From assembly GCF_946222045.1 (NCBI RefSeq), contig NZ_CAMILN010000005.1, positions 1-56,689 of the forward strand: 56,689 nucleotides of DNA. The letters run 5' to 3'. The notes beneath the pieces were generated by a model. It saw nothing but the letters and a program-made list of their open reading frames with translations. It was not told where the DNA came from and searched no databases. Positions 17,456 through 25,493 of this stretch are shown piece by piece. Position numbers and translations under genes: made by a program. This DNA comes from an uncultured Peptoniphilus sp. (GTDB lineage: Bacteria; Bacillota; Clostridia; Tissierellales; Peptoniphilaceae). Numbering within the stretch: the stretch's first letter is position 1; the number at the start of each line of letters is the position of its first letter.

Positions 17456-18778
17456 TCACCTGTAATTTTTATCTATATATTCTATTAAATAAGCCCTCGT
17501 ATTTTTCTCTGGATCATCTAAGACCATTTCCTCTAGGTCTTTTAATATCTTTCCAATAATTTTCCCTTGAGAGAATCCCAAGGACTTAATGTCATTTCCA
17601 TTTATTTCTAAAAACTTTTCAGTTTTCATTTCTTTTTCATCTAATAGTTCTTTTACCCTATTTTTCCTATTTATAATAAAAGATGCATCTCTATCTATTC
17701 TTGTGCACATACAATCGGCAATTAATAAGTCGTAAAGATCAAGAACATTATCCCTTCCAACCCTCTTTATCTGCCTTCTTAGGGCCTTGTCTGTCATCTC
17801 AGCATGGACCTTCATGTGGTATAAGATTAAGATTTTAACTTTTTCTATAGTTTTATTGGGAAGTCTGTATCTTTTTAAAATTTCTTCTACCTTATCTCCA
17901 CCAAGGACTTCGTGTCCATAAAAGTGTCCTCTTCCATCCTCTCCTATTGTCAAGGTGTCCACCTTTGATATGTCGTGGAAAAGCGCAGCAAGTCTAAGGC
18001 TTAAGTCTGACTTCACATTATCCATTACGCAAAGCAAGTGGTCAAAGAGAGTCTTGTCGTGGTAGGGAGAAAATTGAACAAAGCCAACTGTTCTTTTGAG
18101 GTCTGGGAAAATCACATCGAGGATTCCCGTCTCTTCCATTAGGATCAGATAATTAGATGGATTTTCTCCAGTAATCATCTTTGAAAATTCATCAAAAATC
18201 CTCTCTGGAGCAATGTTTTTTAAGAGTTCTGCATTTAATGATATGGCATCAAAAAGTTCTTCTTCGATAAAAAATCCAAACCTTCCAGCAAATCTTATTG
18301 CCCTCATCATCCTAAGGGCATCTTCTCTTATCCTCTCAACAGGATCTCCAACTGCCCTAATTATTTTATTCTCTATATCAGCTTGGCCATCAAAGGGATC
18401 ATAAAGTTTTCCATCCCCATCCATAGCCATGGCATTAATAGTAAAGTCACGTCTCTTTAAGTCTTCTGTTAAATTATCCGAAAAAATAACTTTTTCTGGT
18501 TTTCTGTTGTTTATATAGTCTCCATCAATCCTAAAAGTTGTAACTTCGTAGAGGGTCTTGTCTAGTAAAATGCCAACTGTCCCAAAGTCTTCACCAACTA
18601 AGACAGTCTTGTAGTCTTTAAAGACTCTTTTAATTTCTTCTGGCCTTGCAGAAGTTGTTATGTCGTAGTCATGGGGCTCTATGCCCATGAGTTTGTCTCT
18701 CACAGACCCACCAACTATATAGGCTTCAAATCCACTTTTTCTTAGTTTATTTAATATAAATAGGACATCCTTTGGCAT
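17456..18778 (-). CDS. cca: CCA tRNA nucleotidyltransferase with HD domain
   Basis: This 440-residue enzyme adds or repairs the 3' CCA of tRNAs. The nucleotidyltransferase head is clear: YIVGGSVRDKLMG, the catalytic HDYDITTSA, and RRDFTINAMA. An HD-type metal domain follows (about 235-330, with LFHDISKVDT and GHEVLGGDKV), so it may also have phosphohydrolase activity. The ATG at 18778 follows GGGTGATATA. It is the first gene of the operon leading into glmM, four bases away. Confidence 0.95.
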   Translation of the reverse strand: MPKDVLFILNKLRKSGFEAYIVGGSVRDKLMGIEPHDYDITTSARPEEIKRVFKDYKTVLVGEDFGTVGILLDKTLYEVTTFRIDGDYINNRKPEKVIFSDNLTEDLKRRDFTINAMAMDGDGKLYDPFDGQADIENKIIRAVGDPVERIREDALRMMRAIRFAGRFGFFIEEELFDAISLNAELLKNIAPERIFDEFSKMITGENPSNYLILMEETGILDVIFPDLKRTVGFVQFSPYHDKTLFDHLLCVMDNVKSDLSLRLAALFHDISKVDTLTIGEDGRGHFYGHEVLGGDKVEEILKRYRLPNKTIEKVKILILYHMKVHAEMTDKALRRQIKRVGRDNVLDLYDLLIADCMCTRIDRDASFIINRKNRVKELLDEKEMKTEKFLEINGNDIKSLGFSQGKIIGKILKDLEEMVLDDPEKNTRAYLIEYIDKNYR

Positions 18779-18877
18779 TATATCACCCTTTTCATTATAA
18801 CATTCTTGTTCTTAATTTAAAATTATATAATTAAGCCCTTCTCTTGTGATATAATGAACTAAAATTGGAGGTATAAT

Positions 18878-19366
18878 ATGAAAAAGATTTTTATTATTTC
18901 AATGTCATTGCTTCTCAGCCTAAGTCTTTCTGCTTGTGGCAAAAAAGACCAAGCTCCTGCTGAAGCTAATGAAGCAAAGGTTACATCAGAAGTCGATGAT
19001 AAGGAGACTGATGAAGAGCAAGTTGCAACTTCAAACTTCGATAAGGAAGCAGTTAACGAACTAATCAAAAACTCTGATTATATTTCAAGAATTAGAATTT
19101 CAACATCTACTGCTGAAGGTATGTCTACTTCCTTTTTGAAAGATTATAAGGGAGACCTATCTCAAGTTGAAGTAGACCTTCCAAAGAACTTGAGCCCTAA
19201 CAAGGAATATTTAATTTTCTATAGGGACGATGAAAAGGGAGAAGTTTCCCCTACTACAAGAGATGGAGCTTTTATTGAGCTACAAGGAGACAAGGACTCC
19301 AACTTAATTTATATTGAAAAACAATTTGATCCAAGCTCTTACACATCATCACTAAAGAGCAAATAA
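18878..19366 (+). CDS. Small lipoprotein of unknown family
   Basis: The 162-residue protein has an N-terminal signal with the lipobox LSAC (Cys at about residue 20) and then an acidic linker rich in Glu, Asp and Ala. The mature domain of about 110 residues has no motif I recognise. It is exported and membrane-anchored. TATAAT lies about 20 bases before the ATG, and GGAGG just before it. The stalk-domain gene starts 15 bases after its stop, so the two form an operon; a joint envelope function is inferred only. Confidence 0.75.
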   Translation: MKKIFIISMSLLLSLSLSACGKKDQAPAEANEAKVTSEVDDKETDEEQVATSNFDKEAVNELIKNSDYISRIRISTSTAEGMSTSFLKDYKGDLSQVEVDLPKNLSPNKEYLIFYRDDEKGEVSPTTRDGAFIELQGDKDSNLIYIEKQFDPSSYTSSLKSK

Positions 19367-19380
19367 GGAGGAAGATAAAA

Positions 19381-20331
19381 ATGAAAAAATTTAAAACTCT
19401 ATTATTCTCCCTTGTGCTTATGATTTTTGTGACTTCAAGTGTTTTTGCAGGCAGAAGTCCTATTATTGAGTACAATGGAAAAATTATAAAGTCAGACGTT
19501 GCACCCTACATTCAAAATGAAAGGACTATGGTTCCCATAAGATTCATTTCAGAAACTCTTGGCTACAAGGTTACTTGGGATAATGACAAGAGAGAAGTTG
19601 GAATTAGTGGCAAGGACACAGAAATTTCTCTTACAATTGATTCAACTAAGGCAAAGGTCAATGGAAAAGAATTAAAACTTGATGCTCCTGCCTCAATTAA
19701 GAAGGACCGTACTTTTGTTCCCCTAAGATTCGTTGCCGAAAATCTAAAGGCAGAAGTTAAGTGGGACAATAAAAACTTTAAGGTTATTATCAATGACAAG
19801 AAAGGACAAGGATCTTCAATTATCGATCTGTCATCAGATGAAGATAAGTATGTAAAAGAAATTACATCTTTACAAGGAGATTTAAACAAATCAATTAAAG
19901 ATTTAAAATTATCCTTCTTTGACAATGCTGCTAAACTAAGTGATGCCGACCTAGCTAATGCCTACGAAAGAGCAGATAAAGAAATAAACTCTACTGTTGA
20001 TAAGATAAAAGCTCTTGATGTTCCAGAAAAATTTAAATCTTCTCACCAATATACTTTAGAAGCAAGTGAGAAGGCCCTAGAAATTCTTCCAGGCCTAAAA
20101 AATTCTATTATGGCTAAGGACGAAGAAGCTGCAAAAACTTTTATAAGAGAATTAACTGACTTCCAAGTTAAGATGCAAGAAGCTACAGATTCTTTCAAGG
20201 CAGCTCTTAAGGGAGAGGACTACAAGGCTCAAAGGGACATTGAAGTTTACAAGGATCAAAAGGAAAAACAAGATTCAACTAATAACTTGTTACAAGATAA
20301 GACTTTAAAAAATATTTTTAATAAGCTTTAA
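19381..20331 (+). CDS. Secreted stalk-domain protein (copper amine oxidase N-terminal-like)
   Basis: The protein of 316 residues has a cleavable signal peptide (residues 1-24, ending VFAG). Two stalk repeats follow (about 30-80 and 90-145), each with the hallmark pattern ERTMVPIRFISETLG or DRTFVPLRFVAENL followed by a VKWDN-like strand. This is the domain first named from copper amine oxidase N-termini; it carries no oxidase activity. The remaining 160 residues are a helical domain rich in Lys and Asp. It probably acts in or on the cell wall. It is the second gene of a two-gene operon with the lipoprotein and is closed by a strong terminator. Confidence 0.85.
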   Translation: MKKFKTLLFSLVLMIFVTSSVFAGRSPIIEYNGKIIKSDVAPYIQNERTMVPIRFISETLGYKVTWDNDKREVGISGKDTEISLTIDSTKAKVNGKELKLDAPASIKKDRTFVPLRFVAENLKAEVKWDNKNFKVIINDKKGQGSSIIDLSSDEDKYVKEITSLQGDLNKSIKDLKLSFFDNAAKLSDADLANAYERADKEINSTVDKIKALDVPEKFKSSHQYTLEASEKALEILPGLKNSIMAKDEEAAKTFIRELTDFQVKMQEATDSFKAALKGEDYKAQRDIEVYKDQKEKQDSTNNLLQDKTLKNIFNKL

Positions 20332-20383
20332 TTTGTTTTCTTTGAACTATATTTTTTGATTTAAAATTAAATTTACCCATTTA

Positions 20384-20415
20384 AAAACCCCTCATTAATT
20401 TGAGGGGTTTCTTTG
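20384..20415. terminator. Bidirectional terminator
   Basis: AAACCCCTCA and TTGAGGGGTTT form a strong stem with a short loop, with A and T runs on the two sides. It stands between the converging stalk-protein and activase genes. Confidence 0.92.
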
Positions 20416-20428
20416 TGTCCAAAAATAT

Positions 20429-23400
20429 TTAATTTTTAATACTTGCCTTTTTCTTTAAATAGCCTCTGTTGTATTTGTCTTCGCCTTGTTCCATGTTTTT
20501 CTTAGCTTGTGAAAGCATAAGCTTAATCCTGTTAAATTGATTTACTTCAGAAGCCGATGCATCGTAGTCAATTGGAATTATATTTGCCTTTTCATAAGAA
20601 GATCTTATAGCCTTTATTACTCCCTTACCTGTGATGTGGTTTGGAAGACAACCGAAGGGTTGAACGCAAATAATATTTTCAACACCCGATTCAATTAACT
20701 CAACCATCTCACCAGTTAAGAGCCAACCTTCTCCATATTGGTTTCCAAGGTCAACATATTTTTCTGCATACTTTATAATCTCTTCAATTTTTTCTGGAAC
20801 AATGAATCTTGTGCCTATTAAGGCTTCTCTCACAAATTTTCTATAAGACTCAATGTAAGAAATTCCCATTTCACAGACAAAGGCAGTAAATTGTGACTTA
20901 GAAAGTTTGTCGGCCTTAGCCCTCGCATTCTTGAAGGAATACATCATGAAGTCAGTTAGGTCTGGGATTACAACTTCTGCACCTTCTTTTTCAAGCAATT
21001 CTGCAAGGTGGTTATTGGCAGCTGGATGATATTTAACTAAAATTTCTCCAACAATTCCAACCTTTGGTTTCTTTTCTTTAGTGATTTCAAGTCTATCAAA
21101 TTCACTTACCATTTGATTTACATTTTTCATAAAGTTTCTCTTATTGTAAACTAAGTTTTCTGAAGTTGTAATATCTATCCATCTGTCGCGAAGGATATTT
21201 GTTGAGCCCTCGATAACTTCATAAGGTCTTGTTGCTTGAGTAAGCCTCATTATTAAGTCAGCGTATAGCATGCCTTGGATTAATTTTCTTCCAATTCTCA
21301 CCATTTGTCTCTTGTCAAACTCAAAACCTGGGTGTTCCTCTATTCCTTGGAAGGAAAGTCCAATAACTGGAACGTGTCCGTAGCCTGCATCCTTTAAAGC
21401 TTTTCTAATAAATCCAACGTAGTTTGATGCCCTACAAGCTCCACCAGTTTGACTCATTAAAAGGGCCAACTTGTCTGTGTCATAGTCGCCAGATTTAACA
21501 GCATCAATAAATTGTCCTACAACAAAGATCGATGGATAACAAGCGTCGTTATTTACATATTTTAAACCTTCATTGACAACCTTGTGACCTGTATCGTGAA
21601 GGACTTCAATGTTAATTCCCTCTTGCCTTAGGATTGGTTCAAAGATGCTAAAGTGAAGGGGCGCCATTTGTGGCATCAAAATTGTATAATCCTTTTTCAT
21701 TTCTTTTGTAAAAATTACTGGATCATCATCAATTAGGCCTTCAAGTTCTGCATCGATTTTTTCGAACTCTCTCTTCTCAGCTGCTTCTATTAGAGACCTA
21801 ATCCTAATTTTTACTGCACCAAGATTAGAAACTTCATCAATTTTTAGGGCTGTATAAATTTTGTTGTAGGACTCCAAGATATGTTGGACTTGGTCAGTTG
21901 TCACTGCATCAATTCCACATCCAAAGGAGTTAAGTTGTACAAGCTCTAAATTTTCATGCTCTCCAACAAATTTTGCTGCCCTGTATAGTCTTGAGTGGTA
22001 GTTCCATTGGTCAAGTACCCTTAGTCTTGAATCAATTTCTACATTATTGGCGATTCCATCTTCAGAAATAACTGCAAGACCAAGGCTTGTTATAAGTTCT
22101 GGTATACCGTGATTTATTTCTGGGTCAATGTGATAAGGCCTGCCTGATAGGACAATAGCTCTTTGATTTTTCTTATTAACTTCTTCGAGAATCCTATTTC
22201 CTTCATTTAAGACATCCAGCCTATACCTATCTTGTTCTTCATACCCTGCACGAACTGCTTTTTTAACCTCATTCTTTGGAATAAAATCAAAGACTTCAGC
22301 TAATCTCTTTTCTAGTTTCTTCCTGTTGTCAAAGGAAATAAAGGGATTCATAAATTTAACTTTTCCATCAATTATGTCATCAACATTATTTTTTATAACC
22401 TCAGAGTAACCTGCAACTACAGGACAGTTTAATGTGTTGTCAGCATTTTCAAATTGTTTTTCTTCATAGAAGACTGCTGGATAAAATATAAAATCCATAC
22501 CTTTCTCAATCAAATCTTCTATGTGACCGTGAGAAATTTTTGCAGGATAACAAGCAGTTTCACTTGTTATTGTCTCAATTCCTTTTTCATAAATTTCCCT
22601 TGATGACTTTGATGATAAGACAACTGAATAACCCAGCTCTGTAAAGAAGCTGTGCCAGAAAGGATAATTTTCATAAATATTTAAGACTCTAGGAATACCA
22701 ACAATGCCCCTTGTTGCTTCTTTTTCTGGAAGGGCTTTGTAGTCAAAGACCCTTTCATACTTATAAGCAAACATATTTGGAAGCTGGTCTTCCTTGTTTC
22801 TAACGTGACCTGCACCTTTTTCACACCTATTTCCAGTGATGTATCTCTTTCCGTTAGGAAATACATTTACAGAAAGGGCACATTGGTTAGTACATTGTCT
22901 ACAATTTGTTGAAATAGATTTATATTCAAAAGTTTCTAGATCTTCCTTAGAAATTATATTTGATTTTCCAGTGGATTTTTCCTTTGAGATTAAGGCCATA
23001 CCAAGAGCACCCATAAGTCCAGCAATCTCTGGTCTTGTAACTTCAACCCCAGTTAAGTTTTCAAAAGCTCTTAAGACTGCATCTGATAAGAAGGTTCCAC
23101 CTTGGACAACTATGTGTTGACCTAAGTCCTTAGGATCTCTCACCTTGATTACCTTTTGGATGGCATTTCTTATTACAGAGTAAGCAAGTCCTGCAGAAAT
23201 ATCTGGAACAGATGCTCCTTCCTTTTGTGCTTGTTTTACATTTGAGTTCATGAAAACTGTGCAACGAGATCCAAGGTCTACTGGTTCTCTTGACTTTGTC
23301 GCTTCGTTGGCAAATTCTTCTGCTGTCATATTTACTGAGTTAGCAAAAGTTTCTAGGAAAGATCCACAACCAGCTGAGCAAGCTTCATTAAGTAGGATGG

Positions 23401-24706
23401 ACTCAATTACCCCATCTCTTATCTTCATGGACTTCATATCTTGTCCACCAATGTCTAAGATAAAGTCAACATCTGGATCAAAATATTTTGCTGCAGTGAA
23501 GTGGGCAATAGTCTCAACTTCCCCAAAATCTAAGTTTAGAGCAGCCTTCAAAAATTCTTCCCCATAACCTGTGGTACCACAACCAGCAAAGTAGGCCTTG
23601 TCATTTTTTTCCTTATAAATTTCCTTTAAGTTTTCAATGGCAATATCAAGGGGATTTCCCTTGTTGGATCCATAAAAAGAATATAAAATTTCATTTTTAT
23701 CAGAAATTGCTACCACTTTTGATGTTGTAGAACCAGAATCTATTCCAAGGTAGATTGGTCCTTCATAGGATTTTAAATCAATACTTTTAAGTGACTTTGT
23801 CTTATGCCTTTCCCTAAATTCTTTAACTTCTTCATCATTTGTGAAGAGGGCTGGCATTACGTCACTCTCTTTTACAACAATATCTCCACTTGAATTTACC
23901 TTATTATAAAGTTCCACAAAGGACATGGCTTTAGAGTCAAAGCTTGCAAGAGCTGCACCTAAGGCAACAAAAATTTGTGAGTTTTCTGGTGCAATGATCT
24001 CATCCTCTGTAAGGTCCAAAGTTTCTACAAACCTTTCCTTTAACATTGGAAGGAAGTGAAGGGGACCACCTAAGAAGGCAACATTGCCCCTAATTGGTCT
24101 ACCACATGCTAGGTTTGAGATTGTTTGGTTTACAACAGATTGAAAAACTGAAATAGCAATATCGGCCTTGCTTGCACCTTGGTTGATTAGGGCTTGGACA
24201 TCTGTCTTGGCAAAAACACCACATCTTGAAGCAATTGGATATAACTTTTTATAATCCTTTGCCATTTCATTTAGACCTGAAGCATCAGTTTGAAGAAGGG
24301 ATGCCATTTGGTCAATAAAGGCACCTGTACCTCCGGCACAAATGGAATTCATCCTTTGTTCTACAGATCCTCTTAAATAAGTAATTTTTGAATCTTCTCC
24401 ACCAAGTTCAATAGCAACATCAGTCTTTGGAATAAAACAAGAGATAGCTTCCCTGCCTGCAACAACTTCTTGGACAAAATCAATCCCCAAGAATTCATGA
24501 ACAGAAAGCCCCCCTGATCCAGTTACATTTACAGTTACTGTGTCGTATTTAAACTGTGGATAAACTTCATTTATTACATCTTTGACAGTTTTCCTTACAT
24601 CAGAAAAATGTCTTCTATAAGTTTTATATAAAATATTTAATTTTTCATCTAGTATTACTAGTTTTACAGTAGTTGAACCAACGTCTAATCCCATATGAAT
24701 TAGCAT
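20429..24706 (-). CDS. Giant 2-hydroxyacyl-CoA dehydratase activase-type protein
   Basis: This 1,425-residue protein belongs to the BadF/BadG/BcrA/BcrD family of CoA-enzyme activases. It has two actin-like ATPase modules: the first with GLDVGSTTVK and a CAGGTGAFIDQ cluster loop, the second with GIDSGSTTSK and EACSAGCGSFLE. A Cys-rich segment CRQCTNQCALS comes next (about residue 615). The long C-terminal part (DUF2229 and HgdB-like) contains ETACYPAK, NDACYPS and QPFGCLPNHI. Each family member couples ATP hydrolysis to low-potential electron transfer through a [4Fe-4S] cluster. The substrate here is unknown; no separate dehydratase subunits lie nearby. I start at the ATG at 24706, nine bases after AGGAG. 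The ferredoxin gene just upstream is a plausible electron donor. Confidence 0.88.
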   Translation of the reverse strand: MLIHMGLDVGSTTVKLVILDEKLNILYKTYRRHFSDVRKTVKDVINEVYPQFKYDTVTVNVTGSGGLSVHEFLGIDFVQEVVAGREAISCFIPKTDVAIELGGEDSKITYLRGSVEQRMNSICAGGTGAFIDQMASLLQTDASGLNEMAKDYKKLYPIASRCGVFAKTDVQALINQGASKADIAISVFQSVVNQTISNLACGRPIRGNVAFLGGPLHFLPMLKERFVETLDLTEDEIIAPENSQIFVALGAALASFDSKAMSFVELYNKVNSSGDIVVKESDVMPALFTNDEEVKEFRERHKTKSLKSIDLKSYEGPIYLGIDSGSTTSKVVAISDKNEILYSFYGSNKGNPLDIAIENLKEIYKEKNDKAYFAGCGTTGYGEEFLKAALNLDFGEVETIAHFTAAKYFDPDVDFILDIGGQDMKSMKIRDGVIESILLNEACSAGCGSFLETFANSVNMTAEEFANEATKSREPVDLGSRCTVFMNSNVKQAQKEGASVPDISAGLAYSVIRNAIQKVIKVRDPKDLGQHIVVQGGTFLSDAVLRAFENLTGVEVTRPEIAGLMGALGMALISKEKSTGKSNIISKEDLETFEYKSISTNCRQCTNQCALSVNVFPNGKRYITGNRCEKGAGHVRNKEDQLPNMFAYKYERVFDYKALPEKEATRGIVGIPRVLNIYENYPFWHSFFTELGYSVVLSSKSSREIYEKGIETITSETACYPAKISHGHIEDLIEKGMDFIFYPAVFYEEKQFENADNTLNCPVVAGYSEVIKNNVDDIIDGKVKFMNPFISFDNRKKLEKRLAEVFDFIPKNEVKKAVRAGYEEQDRYRLDVLNEGNRILEEVNKKNQRAIVLSGRPYHIDPEINHGIPELITSLGLAVISEDGIANNVEIDSRLRVLDQWNYHSRLYRAAKFVGEHENLELVQLNSFGCGIDAVTTDQVQHILESYNKIYTALKIDEVSNLGAVKIRIRSLIEAAEKREFEKIDAELEGLIDDDPVIFTKEMKKDYTILMPQMAPLHFSIFEPILRQEGINIEVLHDTGHKVVNEGLKYVNNDACYPSIFVVGQFIDAVKSGDYDTDKLALLMSQTGGACRASNYVGFIRKALKDAGYGHVPVIGLSFQGIEEHPGFEFDKRQMVRIGRKLIQGMLYADLIMRLTQATRPYEVIEGSTNILRDRWIDITTSENLVYNKRNFMKNVNQMVSEFDRLEITKEKKPKVGIVGEILVKYHPAANNHLAELLEKEGAEVVIPDLTDFMMYSFKNARAKADKLSKSQFTAFVCEMGISYIESYRKFVREALIGTRFIVPEKIEEIIKYAEKYVDLGNQYGEGWLLTGEMVELIESGVENIICVQPFGCLPNHITGKGVIKAIRSSYEKANIIPIDYDASASEVNQFNRIKLMLSQAKKNMEQGEDKYNRGYLKKKASIKN

Positions 24707-24963
24707 AGTCACTTTCTCCTTTCAAAATAAAAGTCACTAAACTCTATGTATAAGTATTTTTAATTTAATATCTAAAAAATGTTTGATATCTAATAAACAT
24801 TTTGAGATAAATAATTATTGCACTTTCTTCTTGCAATTACAAGAAAAAATTATTCAAAGTTTGATGTTTATTATTTAAATATTTGACATTTCTTAGTAAT
24901 TGCTCCTTCTATTATAAACTACTTTAGTGATTTTTATAACAGTAAAAGGTGATTTTCGCAAAA

Positions 24964-24990
24964 TAAAAAACTGCCCACCTAAGGACAGTC
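24964..24990 (-). terminator. Second terminator after the ferredoxin gene
   Basis: ACTGCCC and GGACAGT pair imperfectly (24970-24989); on the minus strand a T run follows. It lies in tandem with the hairpin at 25010-25043. Confidence 0.7.
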
Positions 24991-25009
24991 TTTAACTTAA
25001 TAATAAAAT

Positions 25010-25043
25010 AAAAAAAGATAGGCCGAAACCTATCTTCTTTTTA
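25010..25043 (-). terminator. Terminator directly after the ferredoxin gene
   Basis: GATAGG and CCTATC form the stem around a six-base loop, with A/T runs on both sides. On the minus strand it follows the ferredoxin stop by a few bases. Confidence 0.9.
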
Positions 25044-25049
25044 AGTAAA

Positions 25050-25220
25050 TTAGTCTTCTGGATTTGGAGCTCCAACTGGGCAAACTGCTGCACAGCTACC
25101 GCAATCGATACATTGAGCTTCGTCAATTGTATAGATGTCTCCTTCGCTAATACATCCAACTGGACATTCTGGTTGACATGCACCACAAGCGATGCAAGAA
25201 TCGTTAATTACATATGCCAT
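25050..25220 (-). CDS. 2[4Fe-4S] clostridial-type ferredoxin
   Basis: This short gene encodes 56 residues starting MAYVINDSCIACGACQPECP. It has two complete CxxCxxCxxxCP cluster motifs (Cys 9, 12, 15, 19 and 37, 40, 43, 47), the canonical small ferredoxin of clostridia. It carries low-potential electrons in the cytoplasm, for example between hydrogenase or oxidoreductases, Rnf and, perhaps, the activase encoded next to it. The ATG at 25220 follows GGAGGTAATGAAAA. It is monocistronic with its own AT-rich upstream region and two tandem terminators, as expected for a highly expressed gene. Confidence 0.97.
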   Translation of the reverse strand: MAYVINDSCIACGACQPECPVGCISEGDIYTIDEAQCIDCGSCAAVCPVGAPNPED

Positions 25221-25462
25221 TTTTCATTACCTCCATAAAAATTATACCAAAATTTATGAATTTTTATATTCATAATCTTCTGTCATTATATTAACATAAG
25301 CTTTTTAATATTTCAATCATTATTATTGTTTTTTTATGATAAATTTTTTCTAATTTTATGGTTTTTTAATGAGCTTTAGTATTTTCAAGCTTTTCAGACT
25401 AATTTATATTTTTTTATTTTTTGAAAAATCTTTTTTAAATGAGTATTGTATTCATTAAAGCT

Positions 25463-25493
25463 AATAAATCATAGCATTTTACTATGATTTATT
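25463..25493 (-). terminator. Hairpin at the end of the P-type ATPase gene
   Basis: AATAAATCATAG (25463-25474) pairs perfectly with CTATGATTTATT (25482-25493). It overlaps the stop codon of the ATPase gene. The stem is AT-rich and the T tract is short, so it is a moderate terminator candidate. Confidence 0.6.
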
